Shown here piece by piece: positions 43,406-53,481 of a DNA stretch of 64,000 bases. The translations under genes were made by a program, and so were the position numbers. Source of the DNA: a virus; the IMG/VR virus record IMGVR_UViG_3300025789_000026, positions 43,002 through 107,001 of that record. One strand, given 5' to 3'. How positions within the stretch are numbered: position 1 is the stretch's first letter; every line of letters starts with the position of its first letter. The notes below the pieces were generated by a model. That model had not been told where the DNA came from, ran no database searches, and saw only the letters and a list, made by a program, of their open reading frames with translations.

Positions 43406-45235
43406 ATGGCACAAGCAAATATTTCACAAAGAGTTAATTATACTAGTAGGAATTTCTCAGATATAAGAACTGATTTAGTTAATATGGTTAAACAATACTA
43501 CCCAAGTATTTTTAATGATTTTAACGATGCTTCAATCGGTATGATGCTTTTAGAACTTAATGCTGCCGTAGGAGACATGTTATCTTTTAATACGGATAGA
43601 ATGTTTCAAGAAGCACAAATTGACTATGCACAACAAAAAAGTTCAGTACTTTCTATGGCTAGGACATTTGGTTTAAAAATTCCAAATACACGTCCATCAG
43701 CAACAATTGTAGATTTTACCGTAACGTTACCAGTATTCGGAACAACTTTTGACGTTTCATACGCACCAATTATTCAAGCTGGTGCACAAGTTAATGGTGC
43801 TGGTAAAACATTTGAGACTCAGTATGATATTGATTTCTCATCACCATTTAATCTTAGTGGTGTACCTAATAGAACAATTATCCCAAATTATGATTCTAAT
43901 AATAATCTAATAAATTATTCCGTAACAAAAAGAGAAATTGTTATTAATGGTTACACAAAAATATATAGACAAGTTATTACACCAAGCAATGTCGTTCCAT
44001 TTTTTGAAGTTTTTTTACCAGATAATAATGTTTTATCTGTAACCTCAGTTATTACTCTTAATGGTACTAATTACACTTCAGACCCGACACCACAACAATT
44101 TCTAAATGAAAATAATACTTGGTATGAGGTTGATGCGTTAGCTGAAGATACTCTTTTTGTTCCAGACTATAATAAAATTAGTGATAACCCATCAATTATA
44201 CCTGGTAAATACATTACAACAAATAAAAAATTTATTACTGAATATACAGATTTAGGATTTATGAAAATGATATTTGGTGGTGGTAATCAAGACACAAGCT
44301 CATTATATAGTTTTGGTATTAGTGCTGACATCATCAACCAAATTGGTGACTTTATAAATAATTTATCTTTAGGTACAACACTTAGTCCAAATACCACATT
44401 ATTTGTTAAATATAGAGTTGGTGGTGGTGCTGATACAAATATTGGTCAAGGTATAATAAATAACGTTGGTTTAATTAATATGACAGTCAATGGTGCTAAT
44501 CAAACGACCAATAATGCTGTTAAATCATCATTAAAAGTAAACAATCCTATTCCAGCTTTAGGTGGTCGTGATACCCCATCTGTTGAAGAAATAAGGAACT
44601 TAGTTAGATATAATTTTTCTGCCCAAAATAGAGCTGTAACCATTAAAGACTATCAATCAAGAATAGCACTTATGAATGGTCAATTTGGTGCACCATTTAG
44701 AACTGGTGTTGTTGAATTACAAAATAAGATTCAAATTTATATCTTAGGTCTTAATGCTAACGGTAACCTTGATAATTCATCAACTAGTACACTTTTAAAG
44801 AATATAGCGACATATCTTTCTGACTATAGAATGATGAATGATTATATTGAAGTAACCAATGCTAGGATTATTAACCTGAAATTTCAAGTTAATATTTATA
44901 TTGATAAAACATATCCACAATCACAAATAATTGCAAATGTAGTTAATGATATTAAAACTTATATGGATATTAATAATTTTCAAATGGGTGAAAATATTTA
45001 TTTATCTAATTTAATACAAACTATAAATAGTGTTGCTGGTGTTTTAAATGTTATTAATTTAAATGTTTATAATTTAGTTGGTGGGGATTATTCATCAAAT
45101 CAAATTTCACAACCACTTTTAGATGCAACAACTGGTCAAATTGATATAAGTCAACAATACACTCTTTTTGGTGAACCTGACTGTATGTATGAAATTAAAT
45201 ATCCTAATAAGGATATAACTGTAAGTGTTTCATAA
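43406..45235 (+). CDS. gp6: Baseplate wedge protein gp6 family (baseplate J-like)
   Basis: A 609-residue protein, similar in length to T4 gp6 (660). The N-terminal NYTSRNFSDIRTDLVNMVKQYYPSIFNDF and DASIGMMLLELNAAVGDMLSFNTDRMFQEA segments are typical of gp6. The central GGRDTPSVEEIRNLVRYNFSAQNRAVTIKDYQSR segment is the baseplate-J signature, followed by two small C-terminal domains. gp6 dimers form the inner iris of the baseplate and change shape during contraction. The gene leads a long run of closely spaced or overlapping tail genes. Confidence 0.9.
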   Translation: MAQANISQRVNYTSRNFSDIRTDLVNMVKQYYPSIFNDFNDASIGMMLLELNAAVGDMLSFNTDRMFQEAQIDYAQQKSSVLSMARTFGLKIPNTRPSATIVDFTVTLPVFGTTFDVSYAPIIQAGAQVNGAGKTFETQYDIDFSSPFNLSGVPNRTIIPNYDSNNNLINYSVTKREIVINGYTKIYRQVITPSNVVPFFEVFLPDNNVLSVTSVITLNGTNYTSDPTPQQFLNENNTWYEVDALAEDTLFVPDYNKISDNPSIIPGKYITTNKKFITEYTDLGFMKMIFGGGNQDTSSLYSFGISADIINQIGDFINNLSLGTTLSPNTTLFVKYRVGGGADTNIGQGIINNVGLINMTVNGANQTTNNAVKSSLKVNNPIPALGGRDTPSVEEIRNLVRYNFSAQNRAVTIKDYQSRIALMNGQFGAPFRTGVVELQNKIQIYILGLNANGNLDNSSTSTLLKNIATYLSDYRMMNDYIEVTNARIINLKFQVNIYIDKTYPQSQIIANVVNDIKTYMDINNFQMGENIYLSNLIQTINSVAGVLNVINLNVYNLVGGDYSSNQISQPLLDATTGQIDISQQYTLFGEPDCMYEIKYPNKDITVSVS

Positions 45236-45283
45236 ATTATTATTTTCTTTTAATATAAAGTTAATATATTGTTATAAAAAAAT

Positions 45284-45595
45284 ATGGGTTGTAATTGTAA
45301 AAATACTGGTACTATAGAATTACCAGAAAATGAAAAATTATCATTAACGTCAATAATTCTTGATTATACAATTAGATTTATTTTATATTTAATTTTATTA
45401 CCATTTATTATACCAATAACAATTATTGTTTTATTTTATACAATAGTTATAAATAAGGGTAATTTAAACGGTTCTGGTATGATGAAAATTGTTGGTAAGT
45501 TATTAAAAAATGCTTATAAAGAAGAGGAAGAAGATGAATTTCTTGATGAAGAATTTAATGATGAAGATTACGAATTAGATGAAATAATAAATTAA
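45284..45595 (+). CDS. Small membrane protein with acidic C-terminus, 103 aa
   Basis: A 103-residue protein. The N-terminus is MGCNCKNTG. It is followed by about 38 uninterrupted hydrophobic residues (from SIILDYTIRFILYLILL to IVLFYTIVI), enough for one long or two short membrane helices, a short basic loop and a strongly acidic tail (EEEEDEFLDEEFNDEDYELDE). It is not a recognisable holin or spanin. It lies inside the tail operon, two bases before a 1223-residue tail protein that itself has a long hydrophobic segment, so a role in membrane contact or tail assembly is possible. Confidence 0.65.
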   Translation: MGCNCKNTGTIELPENEKLSLTSIILDYTIRFILYLILLPFIIPITIIVLFYTIVINKGNLNGSGMMKIVGKLLKNAYKEEEEDEFLDEEFNDEDYELDEIIN

Positions 45596-45596
45596 A

Positions 45597-48500
45597 ATGT
45601 CAGATACAATAAGAATTAAAACAACACCAAATGGTTCAGATAAGTATTTAAATGTTAAAATTGAGCAAGATTTTGATTTTATTCAAGTACTTTCTTTAAA
45701 AATAACACAAGATAATGTTTATCAAAATTTTTGTGCCGATTATGGTGTTGTTGTTGGTAGAGTTGTAATTAATTCTGGATTTGGTGTTCCAAATGTTAAG
45801 GTTTCTATTTTTATACCCTTAGATGACACAGATAGTACAGACCCAATAATTAGTGGGTTATACCCATATACAACGGTTAATGATAAAAATAGTGATGGTA
45901 TTAGGTATAATTTATTGCCTAGTATTTCAGATAGTCAAGACCCTTGTTATACAACAGTAGGTACCTTCCCAACTAAAAGAGAAATCTTAGATAACGATGA
46001 TATGCTTTATGTTTATAAAAAGTATTATCAATTTACAAGCATAACAAATTATGCTGGTGATTTTATGATTTTTGGTGTTCCATTAGGTAACCATACCGTA
46101 CATGTCGATATGGATATATCAAACATTGGAATTGCATCACAAAGACCTTATGACCTTATTAGTCAAGGAGCACCACCATCAATGTTTTATAGTCCAACTA
46201 AATTTAAAGCAAACACAAATTTAAATTCATTACCACAAATAAAAACAGCTAATGCTTCAGTTAATGTTCAACCATTTTGGGGTGACCAAAATAATTGTCA
46301 AATTGGTATAAATCGTTTAGATTTTGACATGAATTATAACATAACCCCAGCAGCTATCTTTATGGGTGGTATCTTTGGTGACCATGAAAAAAACAGTGTT
46401 GATAAACGTTGTATACCTAGAAAAAAAATGGGTATAATGTGCCAACAAGAGACTGGGCCTGGGATGATTGAAATGATTAGAAAAACACAAGAAAATCAAA
46501 TTGAATCATTCGATGTTAATGGTGGACAAGTTATTGATAATAATGGTGCTTGGGCGTATCAAATACCGATGAATTTAGATTATGTTGTTACAGCTGAAGA
46601 TGGTAGTCTTATTCCATCATCTGACCCAAATATTGGTATCCCAACAAGAAGTAGAGTTAGGTTTAGAATAAGTATGAATGAAAGTGGTGATTTAGGTCGT
46701 TTAAGGACTAGAGCTAATTACTTAGTACCTAATAATCCAGCTAGTTATAATGAGTTAGATTTAAATTTTGACCAAACAACTAAGGATTCTAGCTTTACTG
46801 ATTTATATTGGAATAAAATATACACAGTAAAGAATTTTATACCTAAATACTATAGAAATAATGAAAATAGATTTTTAGGTATAAAAGATACTGATAAATG
46901 TGAATCAAATAATCTTTTCCCATATAATAACTATTCAACATATAAAATTGGTTTTAATTTTATATTGTTTAGTATAATATGTTTAATTTCTAAATATGTA
47001 ACATTTTTAGTTGCAACAGTTAACTCTAGCCTTGGTATTTTTTTAGTTATTCAAAATATTTTTAATACTATTTTATGCCCTCATTTTTTAGGTATTACGC
47101 CTTGGTGTTTAACTAATATAGATATAGTTCCTGTTATAAAATTAAAATGTGATATTGATGATAATTCTAGTGGATACGCCCCAACATTATTTGACTATGT
47201 AAATGGTAAAGCCAACGATTGGTCAAATTGTATTGCTGTTGGTATGGCAACTAATTTTGATGTTTATCAAATGGATTTTTATAATGATTGGATTAATGGT
47301 GCATTGTATAGTTACTTATTAAAATATAAACATAAAAATAACGGTAGAAATAAGTATTGTGATGCTAATTGCGTTAACGATAGTAATCCATGTGTTGATG
47401 GTACTATTTCATATTCAATACCAAATGGAACTTCAGAACCAATTAATAGTTCAGAAATAATAAATCAAGGATTAATTATTGCTGATACTAATAATACTTT
47501 ATATTATAGTCCTATTACAACAACTGGTAGAAAACTATTTGCTACTGATATGACAAATTTAGGTGCAATATTTAATTGTGATTGGCAATCATTTCCAAAA
47601 ATAATTAATTATTTATCACCAACTAGTTATAAAATTCCACCAATTATTGTTGATAGTAATTTTGATTATGTAAACATTGTAAAAACTTATACGAGTGGTA
47701 TGTTTAGCACAGATTCTGGTACTGGTTTATTTTTTAAAGTTGATTGTGGTGGTGTTTCCCCAATAGATGATTTTTCCCAAATTAATATGAAGAGGATTTC
47801 AGAATTTGGTGTTGATATACCAGAATCAACAGCAACAACAATTACACAACTTTCCATAAATCAAATATATGACTTAACAGAACCACCACAAGCTAGTATA
47901 CATAAGTATATTAGGGATTCATACACTCTTTTAAATATTAACGGTTCTGGTATAAGCACATTCCCAACAAATTTAATATCTAGTTTATCAGCACCAAGTG
48001 ATGGTACTTCATTTGGCGTTGACGCAAATCCATATATAAACGGTGGTTTATATTCCAAATATGCAAATTATAATAATTTGCTTGGTGGTTCATATTATAT
48101 GTATTTCGGTCTTGTTAAGGGTAAAACAGCTTATGATAAGCTTAAAAGTAATTTCTTAACAGCTTGTCCACCAAATATAAATGATAATTTTGATATTAGA
48201 GTTGATATTTATCCGTCATCCACACCTACAGCATCTGACGGTGGGTTCAATTTTAGTTTTGTTGGTGGTACCCCACCATTCAGTACAATTATAGTTGGTC
48301 CTAATGTTCCAAACAATACATATATAAGTACAACACAAAGTCAAACACAAAGTGTTTCTGGTTTAATAGATGGTCAATATGAAATAGTTGCAACAGATAG
48401 TCTTGGAACCGTAGTAACTAGAAAAGTTATTATTTCTGGCCCACAAAGACTTACGATGTATTATAGTGTGTTTAATAACCCATCAACTAGTACTTCAAAT

Positions 48501-49268
48501 GATGGTATTGTATTAATCGATTATTTAAGTGGTGGTACCGAACCATATACTATTTCTTTAACAAATACAAAAACTAATCAATCATTTACACCAACAACAA
48601 ATTTACAAGGTGGTAAATTTACAAATTTAAATGTTGGTACATATGTATTAAAAGTTGTTGATAAGAGTTCACCAAAACAAAGTGAAACGGTTAATTTTGA
48701 ATTAACCGCACCACCACCATTAACTGTTATATTATCTAAAACAGATAGTAGTGCAACTAGTTGTGTACCTAGTGGTTCAATTGTACCAAACATTAACGGT
48801 GGTAAGGCACCTTATATACTTAGTGCTACAAGTACCGATGGTTATTTGAGTGGCGGTAGTTCCGATGTAATATATTCATTTAATGATTTATATGCTGGGG
48901 ATTATACGGTTACAGTTAAAGACTCCGTTGGTACGATAGTTACAGAAAATATAACAATTAATGGTTCTAAACAAATGAAATTTATCGGTGATGTACAAAC
49001 AAAAACAATTGGTGGTAATAAAACTAATGCACAAATAACAGTAATAAAATATATTGCCGAAAATAATTTAGTAACTGGTGGGGTACCTAATTATATTTTA
49101 TCAGCTAAAGGTGAAACGAGAACACCAACTTATACGTGGAATATATCACCATATGCCTTAAATAACCTTAACGGTATTTTTGGTTGGGAAAATATACCAA
49201 CTGATGGTTCGTTTACGTTAACAGCAACTGATACAAATGGTTGTACCGTAACAAAAACATTTTATTAA
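45597..49268 (+). CDS. Giant tail protein with SprB-like repeats and a hydrophobic hairpin
   Basis: A 1223-residue protein. An N-terminal region (SDKYLNVKIEQDFDFIQVLSLKI; VVGRVVINSGFGVPNVKVSIFIP) resembles carboxypeptidase-regulatory-like beta domains and is followed by a large unknown region. Residues about 452-495 are very hydrophobic (FNFILFSIICLISKYVTFLVA, then GIFLVIQNIFNTIL) and are followed by Cys-containing PHFLGITPWCLTN and KLKCDID. From about residue 870 there are four SprB-like units with GGTPPFS or GGTEPYT, LxxGxYxLxVxD and a final DTNGCTVTKTF. SprB repeats occur in adhesins of gliding flavobacteria. The protein is probably a baseplate- or fibre-associated component. Confidence 0.65.
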   Translation: MSDTIRIKTTPNGSDKYLNVKIEQDFDFIQVLSLKITQDNVYQNFCADYGVVVGRVVINSGFGVPNVKVSIFIPLDDTDSTDPIISGLYPYTTVNDKNSDGIRYNLLPSISDSQDPCYTTVGTFPTKREILDNDDMLYVYKKYYQFTSITNYAGDFMIFGVPLGNHTVHVDMDISNIGIASQRPYDLISQGAPPSMFYSPTKFKANTNLNSLPQIKTANASVNVQPFWGDQNNCQIGINRLDFDMNYNITPAAIFMGGIFGDHEKNSVDKRCIPRKKMGIMCQQETGPGMIEMIRKTQENQIESFDVNGGQVIDNNGAWAYQIPMNLDYVVTAEDGSLIPSSDPNIGIPTRSRVRFRISMNESGDLGRLRTRANYLVPNNPASYNELDLNFDQTTKDSSFTDLYWNKIYTVKNFIPKYYRNNENRFLGIKDTDKCESNNLFPYNNYSTYKIGFNFILFSIICLISKYVTFLVATVNSSLGIFLVIQNIFNTILCPHFLGITPWCLTNIDIVPVIKLKCDIDDNSSGYAPTLFDYVNGKANDWSNCIAVGMATNFDVYQMDFYNDWINGALYSYLLKYKHKNNGRNKYCDANCVNDSNPCVDGTISYSIPNGTSEPINSSEIINQGLIIADTNNTLYYSPITTTGRKLFATDMTNLGAIFNCDWQSFPKIINYLSPTSYKIPPIIVDSNFDYVNIVKTYTSGMFSTDSGTGLFFKVDCGGVSPIDDFSQINMKRISEFGVDIPESTATTITQLSINQIYDLTEPPQASIHKYIRDSYTLLNINGSGISTFPTNLISSLSAPSDGTSFGVDANPYINGGLYSKYANYNNLLGGSYYMYFGLVKGKTAYDKLKSNFLTACPPNINDNFDIRVDIYPSSTPTASDGGFNFSFVGGTPPFSTIIVGPNVPNNTYISTTQSQTQSVSGLIDGQYEIVATDSLGTVVTRKVIISGPQRLTMYYSVFNNPSTSTSNDGIVLIDYLSGGTEPYTISLTNTKTNQSFTPTTNLQGGKFTNLNVGTYVLKVVDKSSPKQSETVNFELTAPPPLTVILSKTDSSATSCVPSGSIVPNINGGKAPYILSATSTDGYLSGGSSDVIYSFNDLYAGDYTVTVKDSVGTIVTENITINGSKQMKFIGDVQTKTIGGNKTNAQITVIKYIAENNLVTGGVPNYILSAKGETRTPTYTWNISPYALNNLNGIFGWENIPTDGSFTLTATDTNGCTVTKTFY

Positions 49269-49270
49269 TT

Positions 49271-50944
49271 ATGGATAATAGGATTTCTCAATTATTAGGT
49301 TCTAGTGAATCTAAAACATCTGTTAATACAGATGTATATACCAATATTGAAATTAATGGTAGTGGAAAACTTATACCTGATAATGATATAAATAGTGTTT
49401 TAGACCTTACAACTCAGTTTAATACTGAAAGACAAGCATGTACCTATTATAGACTTTTAGGTAAAATAAACCCAATAATATCAAATGTTTTATTTAATAT
49501 TACTGGCCCAGATTCATGGGAAATATTTAATTCACCAGTATTTATTGATATTAATTTAGCTGTAAGTGATACAAATTTGACATATCCAGAATCATTAAGT
49601 AATAATTTAAAAGAAATTGAGGGTTGGTATGGTTATTATAATACTGGTTTTACAAGTGCTTCTTTATGTCAATTTATTGATATGGAACCTAAACGTGAAA
49701 GATTTTCATTCTTACCAGACATGACAAATCATGGTATTAATAATTGGTATTTAACAATAACCTATCCATATTCAGCTGACACAACACATTATTTAATTAA
49801 TGGTGGTTTATTGATTGTTACGGCAACAAATGTAATTGTAGGTGGTAAGCCAATGACAGCACTTTATGTACCAGTTTCACATAACTTATCAGTTGGTGAT
49901 TCTGTTCAATTATCTGGTACAACCAATGATGGAATTTATGATATTAAAAGAGTTGGTTTAGATGACGGTTCATATAAAAATAATTTTTTCTGTATTGATA
50001 TAATTGATATTTCTGTTGGTCAAAATAGCAGAATGTCAAAAATTTATAATGATGTTCCATCAACTTATTATTTTAGGAAATTTAAAAAAGTTAATACGAA
50101 AGCTGGTAAACAAGTTGAATTCGGTGATTACGACATTTATAAATTAGGATTTTCTGAAACCATATTTACTGATGAAATTACACAATTTATTTTTAATGAA
50201 GAAATTGATGTAAATGGCCTTAATGATAATTTAGGTAGACCATTAAGTCAATTATACTTAACAACTATTAAAACGGATTCAAACGGTATTTTTTCTAATA
50301 TTTCATCAGGACTTGAGGTACCATTTATTGACGTTTTTAATAGTGTTATACCATATCTATCAGCTGTTACTGTTGTACAAAAAATACATAATGTAAGTGA
50401 TTGGAAAGTATCATCATCAGCGTCATTAGAATCAAATGTATTAATATCAAATTCAGATTTTTATGGTGATGTTGTTGAATATAATACAACGACCATTCAA
50501 GAAGTAATTTTAAGCGATGTTCAATATAGATTTAATACAATAAATAGAGAAACAACAAATGGGATTATTGCTGGTGGTCCAAGACCAGAAGGTTATTATT
50601 ATAAGGCGCATAACATAATTAATATAAGACAATTTAGTAGTTATGTTGAACAAGGTAATTCTGGTTCAACAACTGGTATTCCAATTTATGCTGAAAGTTT
50701 AAGTGATGGTAGATACATTTGGCGAGACTTTTTAGACATCGGTTATATTGATATTAATCAACCAGTATTAAATTATCCGTTTTTAAATGGTAATCATTAT
50801 ATATATCAAAATTATGAATTTATTATAAGAAGACAAGATGCTTTTGATGAATGGGGTTTATTTTATTCTACATTTCCAGCAGACCCAATAGGTAAAGCAA
50901 CACCACCACATTTTAAAATAAAATCAGCAGAAACAATATGTTAA
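49271..50944 (+). CDS. Probable tail/baseplate structural protein, 557 aa
   Basis: Family not recognised. The start is the ATG at 49271, three bases after the preceding stop; a longer frame from a TTG at 49241 would overlap the upstream gene and was rejected. The N-terminus MDNRISQLLGSSE is helical. The rest is beta-rich with aromatic strands (KEIEGWYGYYNTGF; PSTYYFRKFKKVN) and a C-terminal RRQDAFDEWGLFYSTFP segment. No signal or membrane segment is visible. It overlaps the next gene by seven bases within a run of tail genes, so a virion role is inferred from context and composition. Confidence 0.65.
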   Translation: MDNRISQLLGSSESKTSVNTDVYTNIEINGSGKLIPDNDINSVLDLTTQFNTERQACTYYRLLGKINPIISNVLFNITGPDSWEIFNSPVFIDINLAVSDTNLTYPESLSNNLKEIEGWYGYYNTGFTSASLCQFIDMEPKRERFSFLPDMTNHGINNWYLTITYPYSADTTHYLINGGLLIVTATNVIVGGKPMTALYVPVSHNLSVGDSVQLSGTTNDGIYDIKRVGLDDGSYKNNFFCIDIIDISVGQNSRMSKIYNDVPSTYYFRKFKKVNTKAGKQVEFGDYDIYKLGFSETIFTDEITQFIFNEEIDVNGLNDNLGRPLSQLYLTTIKTDSNGIFSNISSGLEVPFIDVFNSVIPYLSAVTVVQKIHNVSDWKVSSSASLESNVLISNSDFYGDVVEYNTTTIQEVILSDVQYRFNTINRETTNGIIAGGPRPEGYYYKAHNIINIRQFSSYVEQGNSGSTTGIPIYAESLSDGRYIWRDFLDIGYIDINQPVLNYPFLNGNHYIYQNYEFIIRRQDAFDEWGLFYSTFPADPIGKATPPHFKIKSAETIC

Positions 50945-51807
50945 AATATCAAATAAATCCAAGTATATTTGCTAGTGGTACGACAGCAAGTACGATTAAT
51001 ATACCAATTACATTAAAATTTGAACCTATTGATAATAGTGAAGCTATTCAAAATAATTTTGTTAATGAACAAGTTCAAGAATCAATTAATCCAATTTTAG
51101 ATTATGAAAAGATTAAATTTAAACCATTTTCAAATGTTCAAAATAATACTGGACCTGTTAATCAAATAACATATACGGTAAATTTTTTAACTGGTAATAC
51201 AATATTATCACCAACATATTATTCAAATATTGACTTCACTGATGATGATATTAAATACGAAAGAAATTACTTTTTACAAAGTTATTTGTATTTAGGTTTT
51301 TATGATAGTGATAATACGTTAACACAAAATTTAGTTACTGAAATTGAAATGTATTGTGGTTTAAATAAAGGAAATAATGGTGATTTTTTAGATTCAACAG
51401 CTGCTCAGTCAATTAATTATTCAGTTGGTCATCCAAAATTAGCTTCAGCAATTCCAGTAAGATTAATAGTTTCTAACCCTTTAAAAATAAATAATGGATT
51501 TTATGAAGGTTATAATATTTATGATTATAAGAGTGATTATTATTTAACACCATCAAAATACTTGTATATGAAAGCTAGTTTTTTTAACGCTAAAAATGGT
51601 AAAACAATTAACTTAATGACTGAAAAAAAGCCATATACAATTGATGAGTTGGTTAATAAATTATACACTAGATATAAGCTTTATAAAAACGAATTTGGTT
51701 ATTATTATGAAATTGATAATACTTACTCAAGTAATGTATTTATTAACAATAATATACCTAATTTACCAAATATTACTGTAAATCTTTATCAAATACAATC
51801 GTTGTAA
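50938..51807 (+). CDS. Probable tail/baseplate structural protein, 289 aa
   Basis: Family not recognised. It starts inside the end of the previous gene and shares one base with the next, a tight translational chain. The N-terminus is strand-rich (NPSIFASGTTASTINIPITLKFEP). A middle segment YERNYFLQSYLYLGFYDSDN is followed by LVTEIEMYCGLNKG, and the C-terminus has KKPYTIDELVNKLYTRYKLY and ends in a beta strand. The alternation of short strands and loops fits a virion component connecting baseplate and fibres, but this is positional inference. Confidence 0.62.
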   Translation: MLKYQINPSIFASGTTASTINIPITLKFEPIDNSEAIQNNFVNEQVQESINPILDYEKIKFKPFSNVQNNTGPVNQITYTVNFLTGNTILSPTYYSNIDFTDDDIKYERNYFLQSYLYLGFYDSDNTLTQNLVTEIEMYCGLNKGNNGDFLDSTAAQSINYSVGHPKLASAIPVRLIVSNPLKINNGFYEGYNIYDYKSDYYLTPSKYLYMKASFFNAKNGKTINLMTEKKPYTIDELVNKLYTRYKLYKNEFGYYYEIDNTYSSNVFINNNIPNLPNITVNLYQIQSL

Positions 51808-52550
51808 TGGAATTAATAAAAAGACAAATATCGTTAGAAGAATCGACAGATAGAAATTATAATAGTCCAACCTATGGAACTATTACAGCAACTTCTTTCT
51901 ATATTAATGTAATGTTAACTCAAGACATTGAAAATTTAGGTATTTTTACAGATATTGATTATATTTCTAGTAGTTCATATACACAAAACATAAACGACTA
52001 TAATGTAAAAAAAGTTGGTGTTAAAGTTTATGATTTTTATACAACAAATAATAAATTAGTTACTGGTCGTACAGAATCACATTTAACAGATGTTAGAACA
52101 TATAGTTCAAAATCCCCATATCAGGTTGGTTTTAATGTAAATTCTGAGACATATATTGATTTTAAGGGTAATACAATTAACGGTGTTGATAGGGTAACGT
52201 CCATTTCGGACCCAATAACATATGTATTTGGTACCGATAAAGATGACCCAAATATTGGTAATACTAATCAAAAAAGTGGTCTTTTATATCAAGACTATAG
52301 TGCCACAAATTTAACACATATATCATATATTGGACAAGGATGGAATGAAACAAATATATCATTATCAGCATTAACAAAAATAAATGATTACACATTTGGA
52401 ATAACTTCTGTACCAGTAGTTAATAGTGATGTTTTTATTGACAGAGGAATAACAAACGTATTTGAACCACACTTAAAATTATCTGAAGTAACTAATTTAG
52501 GCGAATTGGAAAGGTATGGTAACGGATATTTTAATTTAACAACAACATAA
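51807..52550 (+). CDS. Probable tail/baseplate structural protein, 247 aa
   Basis: Family not recognised. It begins at the ATG of TAATG, sharing one base with the previous stop. It contains RQISLEESTDRNYNSPTYGTITATSFYINVML, a Ser/Tyr-rich YISSSSYTQNINDYNVKKVGVKVYDFYT segment, and a conserved-looking LLYQDYSATNLTHISYIGQGWN patch. Beta-rich, without Cys or membrane segments. It belongs to the structural operon by position. Confidence 0.6.
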   Translation: MELIKRQISLEESTDRNYNSPTYGTITATSFYINVMLTQDIENLGIFTDIDYISSSSYTQNINDYNVKKVGVKVYDFYTTNNKLVTGRTESHLTDVRTYSSKSPYQVGFNVNSETYIDFKGNTINGVDRVTSISDPITYVFGTDKDDPNIGNTNQKSGLLYQDYSATNLTHISYIGQGWNETNISLSALTKINDYTFGITSVPVVNSDVFIDRGITNVFEPHLKLSEVTNLGELERYGNGYFNLTTT

Positions 52551-52570
52551 AAAAATAAAAAAAATAAAAT

Positions 52571-53479
52571 ATGGCAACAGGAACTTATGGCATAGTTAGA
52601 CCATCGGATGTATCAACAGATGATATCGAAGTCTTTTATACTTATACCCCTTCAAGGGACAAACAAAGCAATGGATTAACTAAAATAGCTAATTCAAGTG
52701 ATGTTTTAATAAAGGTTAATAATCCAAATAATACAAATGGTGGGTTTGAAATGTTTGGTGGGTTATATACACTTAAATTACCAGTATCAATATTTAATAC
52801 TGCTGGTATTTATACGGTTATAATTAAACCAATTGAAATTAGAACAACAATCACGGATGTTGGTGTTTTGTCAGCATATCCAGATGTTAGAGGTTTAGTA
52901 TTTGATTCATCAATTATACCAACAAATTTAGCTAATAGATTTGCAAATAATGGTCTTATTGGTTATAGAATTGAATATTTAGATACAACAAAATCTGATA
53001 GTAAAGTTAATAATACCTTTACGATTATAACATCTAATAATCGTGCTGAAGTTGTAAATCAAAACTTAACTAATTCAAACCAAAAGGCTGTTAGATATCG
53101 TTTTAATGATAATTCAACATTAGTTTTTTGTACTATTACCCCAAATTCAGCATCAAGTGTAAATCCGAATGTATTTCCATTTATTGGACAACCAAATCAA
53201 AATGTAATTATTACTAATACATTTTTTAACCCTATTATGGTTGAAATTGAATTAGTTAATTATGATATTGAAACACTTGCCTACGGTATATTTGGTAATC
53301 AAAGTAAATCCACAGAAGATGGAATTTATACAATATATAACTTTAATAATCAAATCTTTGCACAATATGACCTATATGAAATTAAAGATGCTTTCACTGG
53401 TGTACCTTTATTTGATATTAGAGAACAAAGAAATAATATAGATTTCACAAAGAATTTTAATTCGGTAACAAAAGTTTAA
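52571..53479 (+). CDS. Probable tail structural protein, 302 aa
   Basis: Family not recognised. It begins MATGTYGIVRPSDVSTDDIEVFYTYTPSR and has a beta-strand-rich LYTLKLPVSIFNTAGIYTVIIKP segment like an immunoglobulin-type strand pair. VFPFIGQPNQNVIITNTFFNPIMVEIELVNYD follows, then a DGIYTIYNFNNQIFAQYDLYEIKDAFTG segment. It lies 21 bases after the previous gene and two bases before the next, so it is co-translated with them. Function is inferred from context only. Confidence 0.6.
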   Translation: MATGTYGIVRPSDVSTDDIEVFYTYTPSRDKQSNGLTKIANSSDVLIKVNNPNNTNGGFEMFGGLYTLKLPVSIFNTAGIYTVIIKPIEIRTTITDVGVLSAYPDVRGLVFDSSIIPTNLANRFANNGLIGYRIEYLDTTKSDSKVNNTFTIITSNNRAEVVNQNLTNSNQKAVRYRFNDNSTLVFCTITPNSASSVNPNVFPFIGQPNQNVIITNTFFNPIMVEIELVNYDIETLAYGIFGNQSKSTEDGIYTIYNFNNQIFAQYDLYEIKDAFTGVPLFDIREQRNNIDFTKNFNSVTKV

Positions 53480-53481
53480 TT

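Noticed and set aside
45284-45595. Holin
   Set aside because: The membrane segment alone is not enough; the gene lies in the middle of the baseplate operon and no endolysin gene is adjacent.
49241-49270. Longer N-terminus for the 557-aa tail protein from a TTG
   Set aside because: It would overlap the upstream gene by 28 bases, while an ATG three bases after that gene's stop is available.
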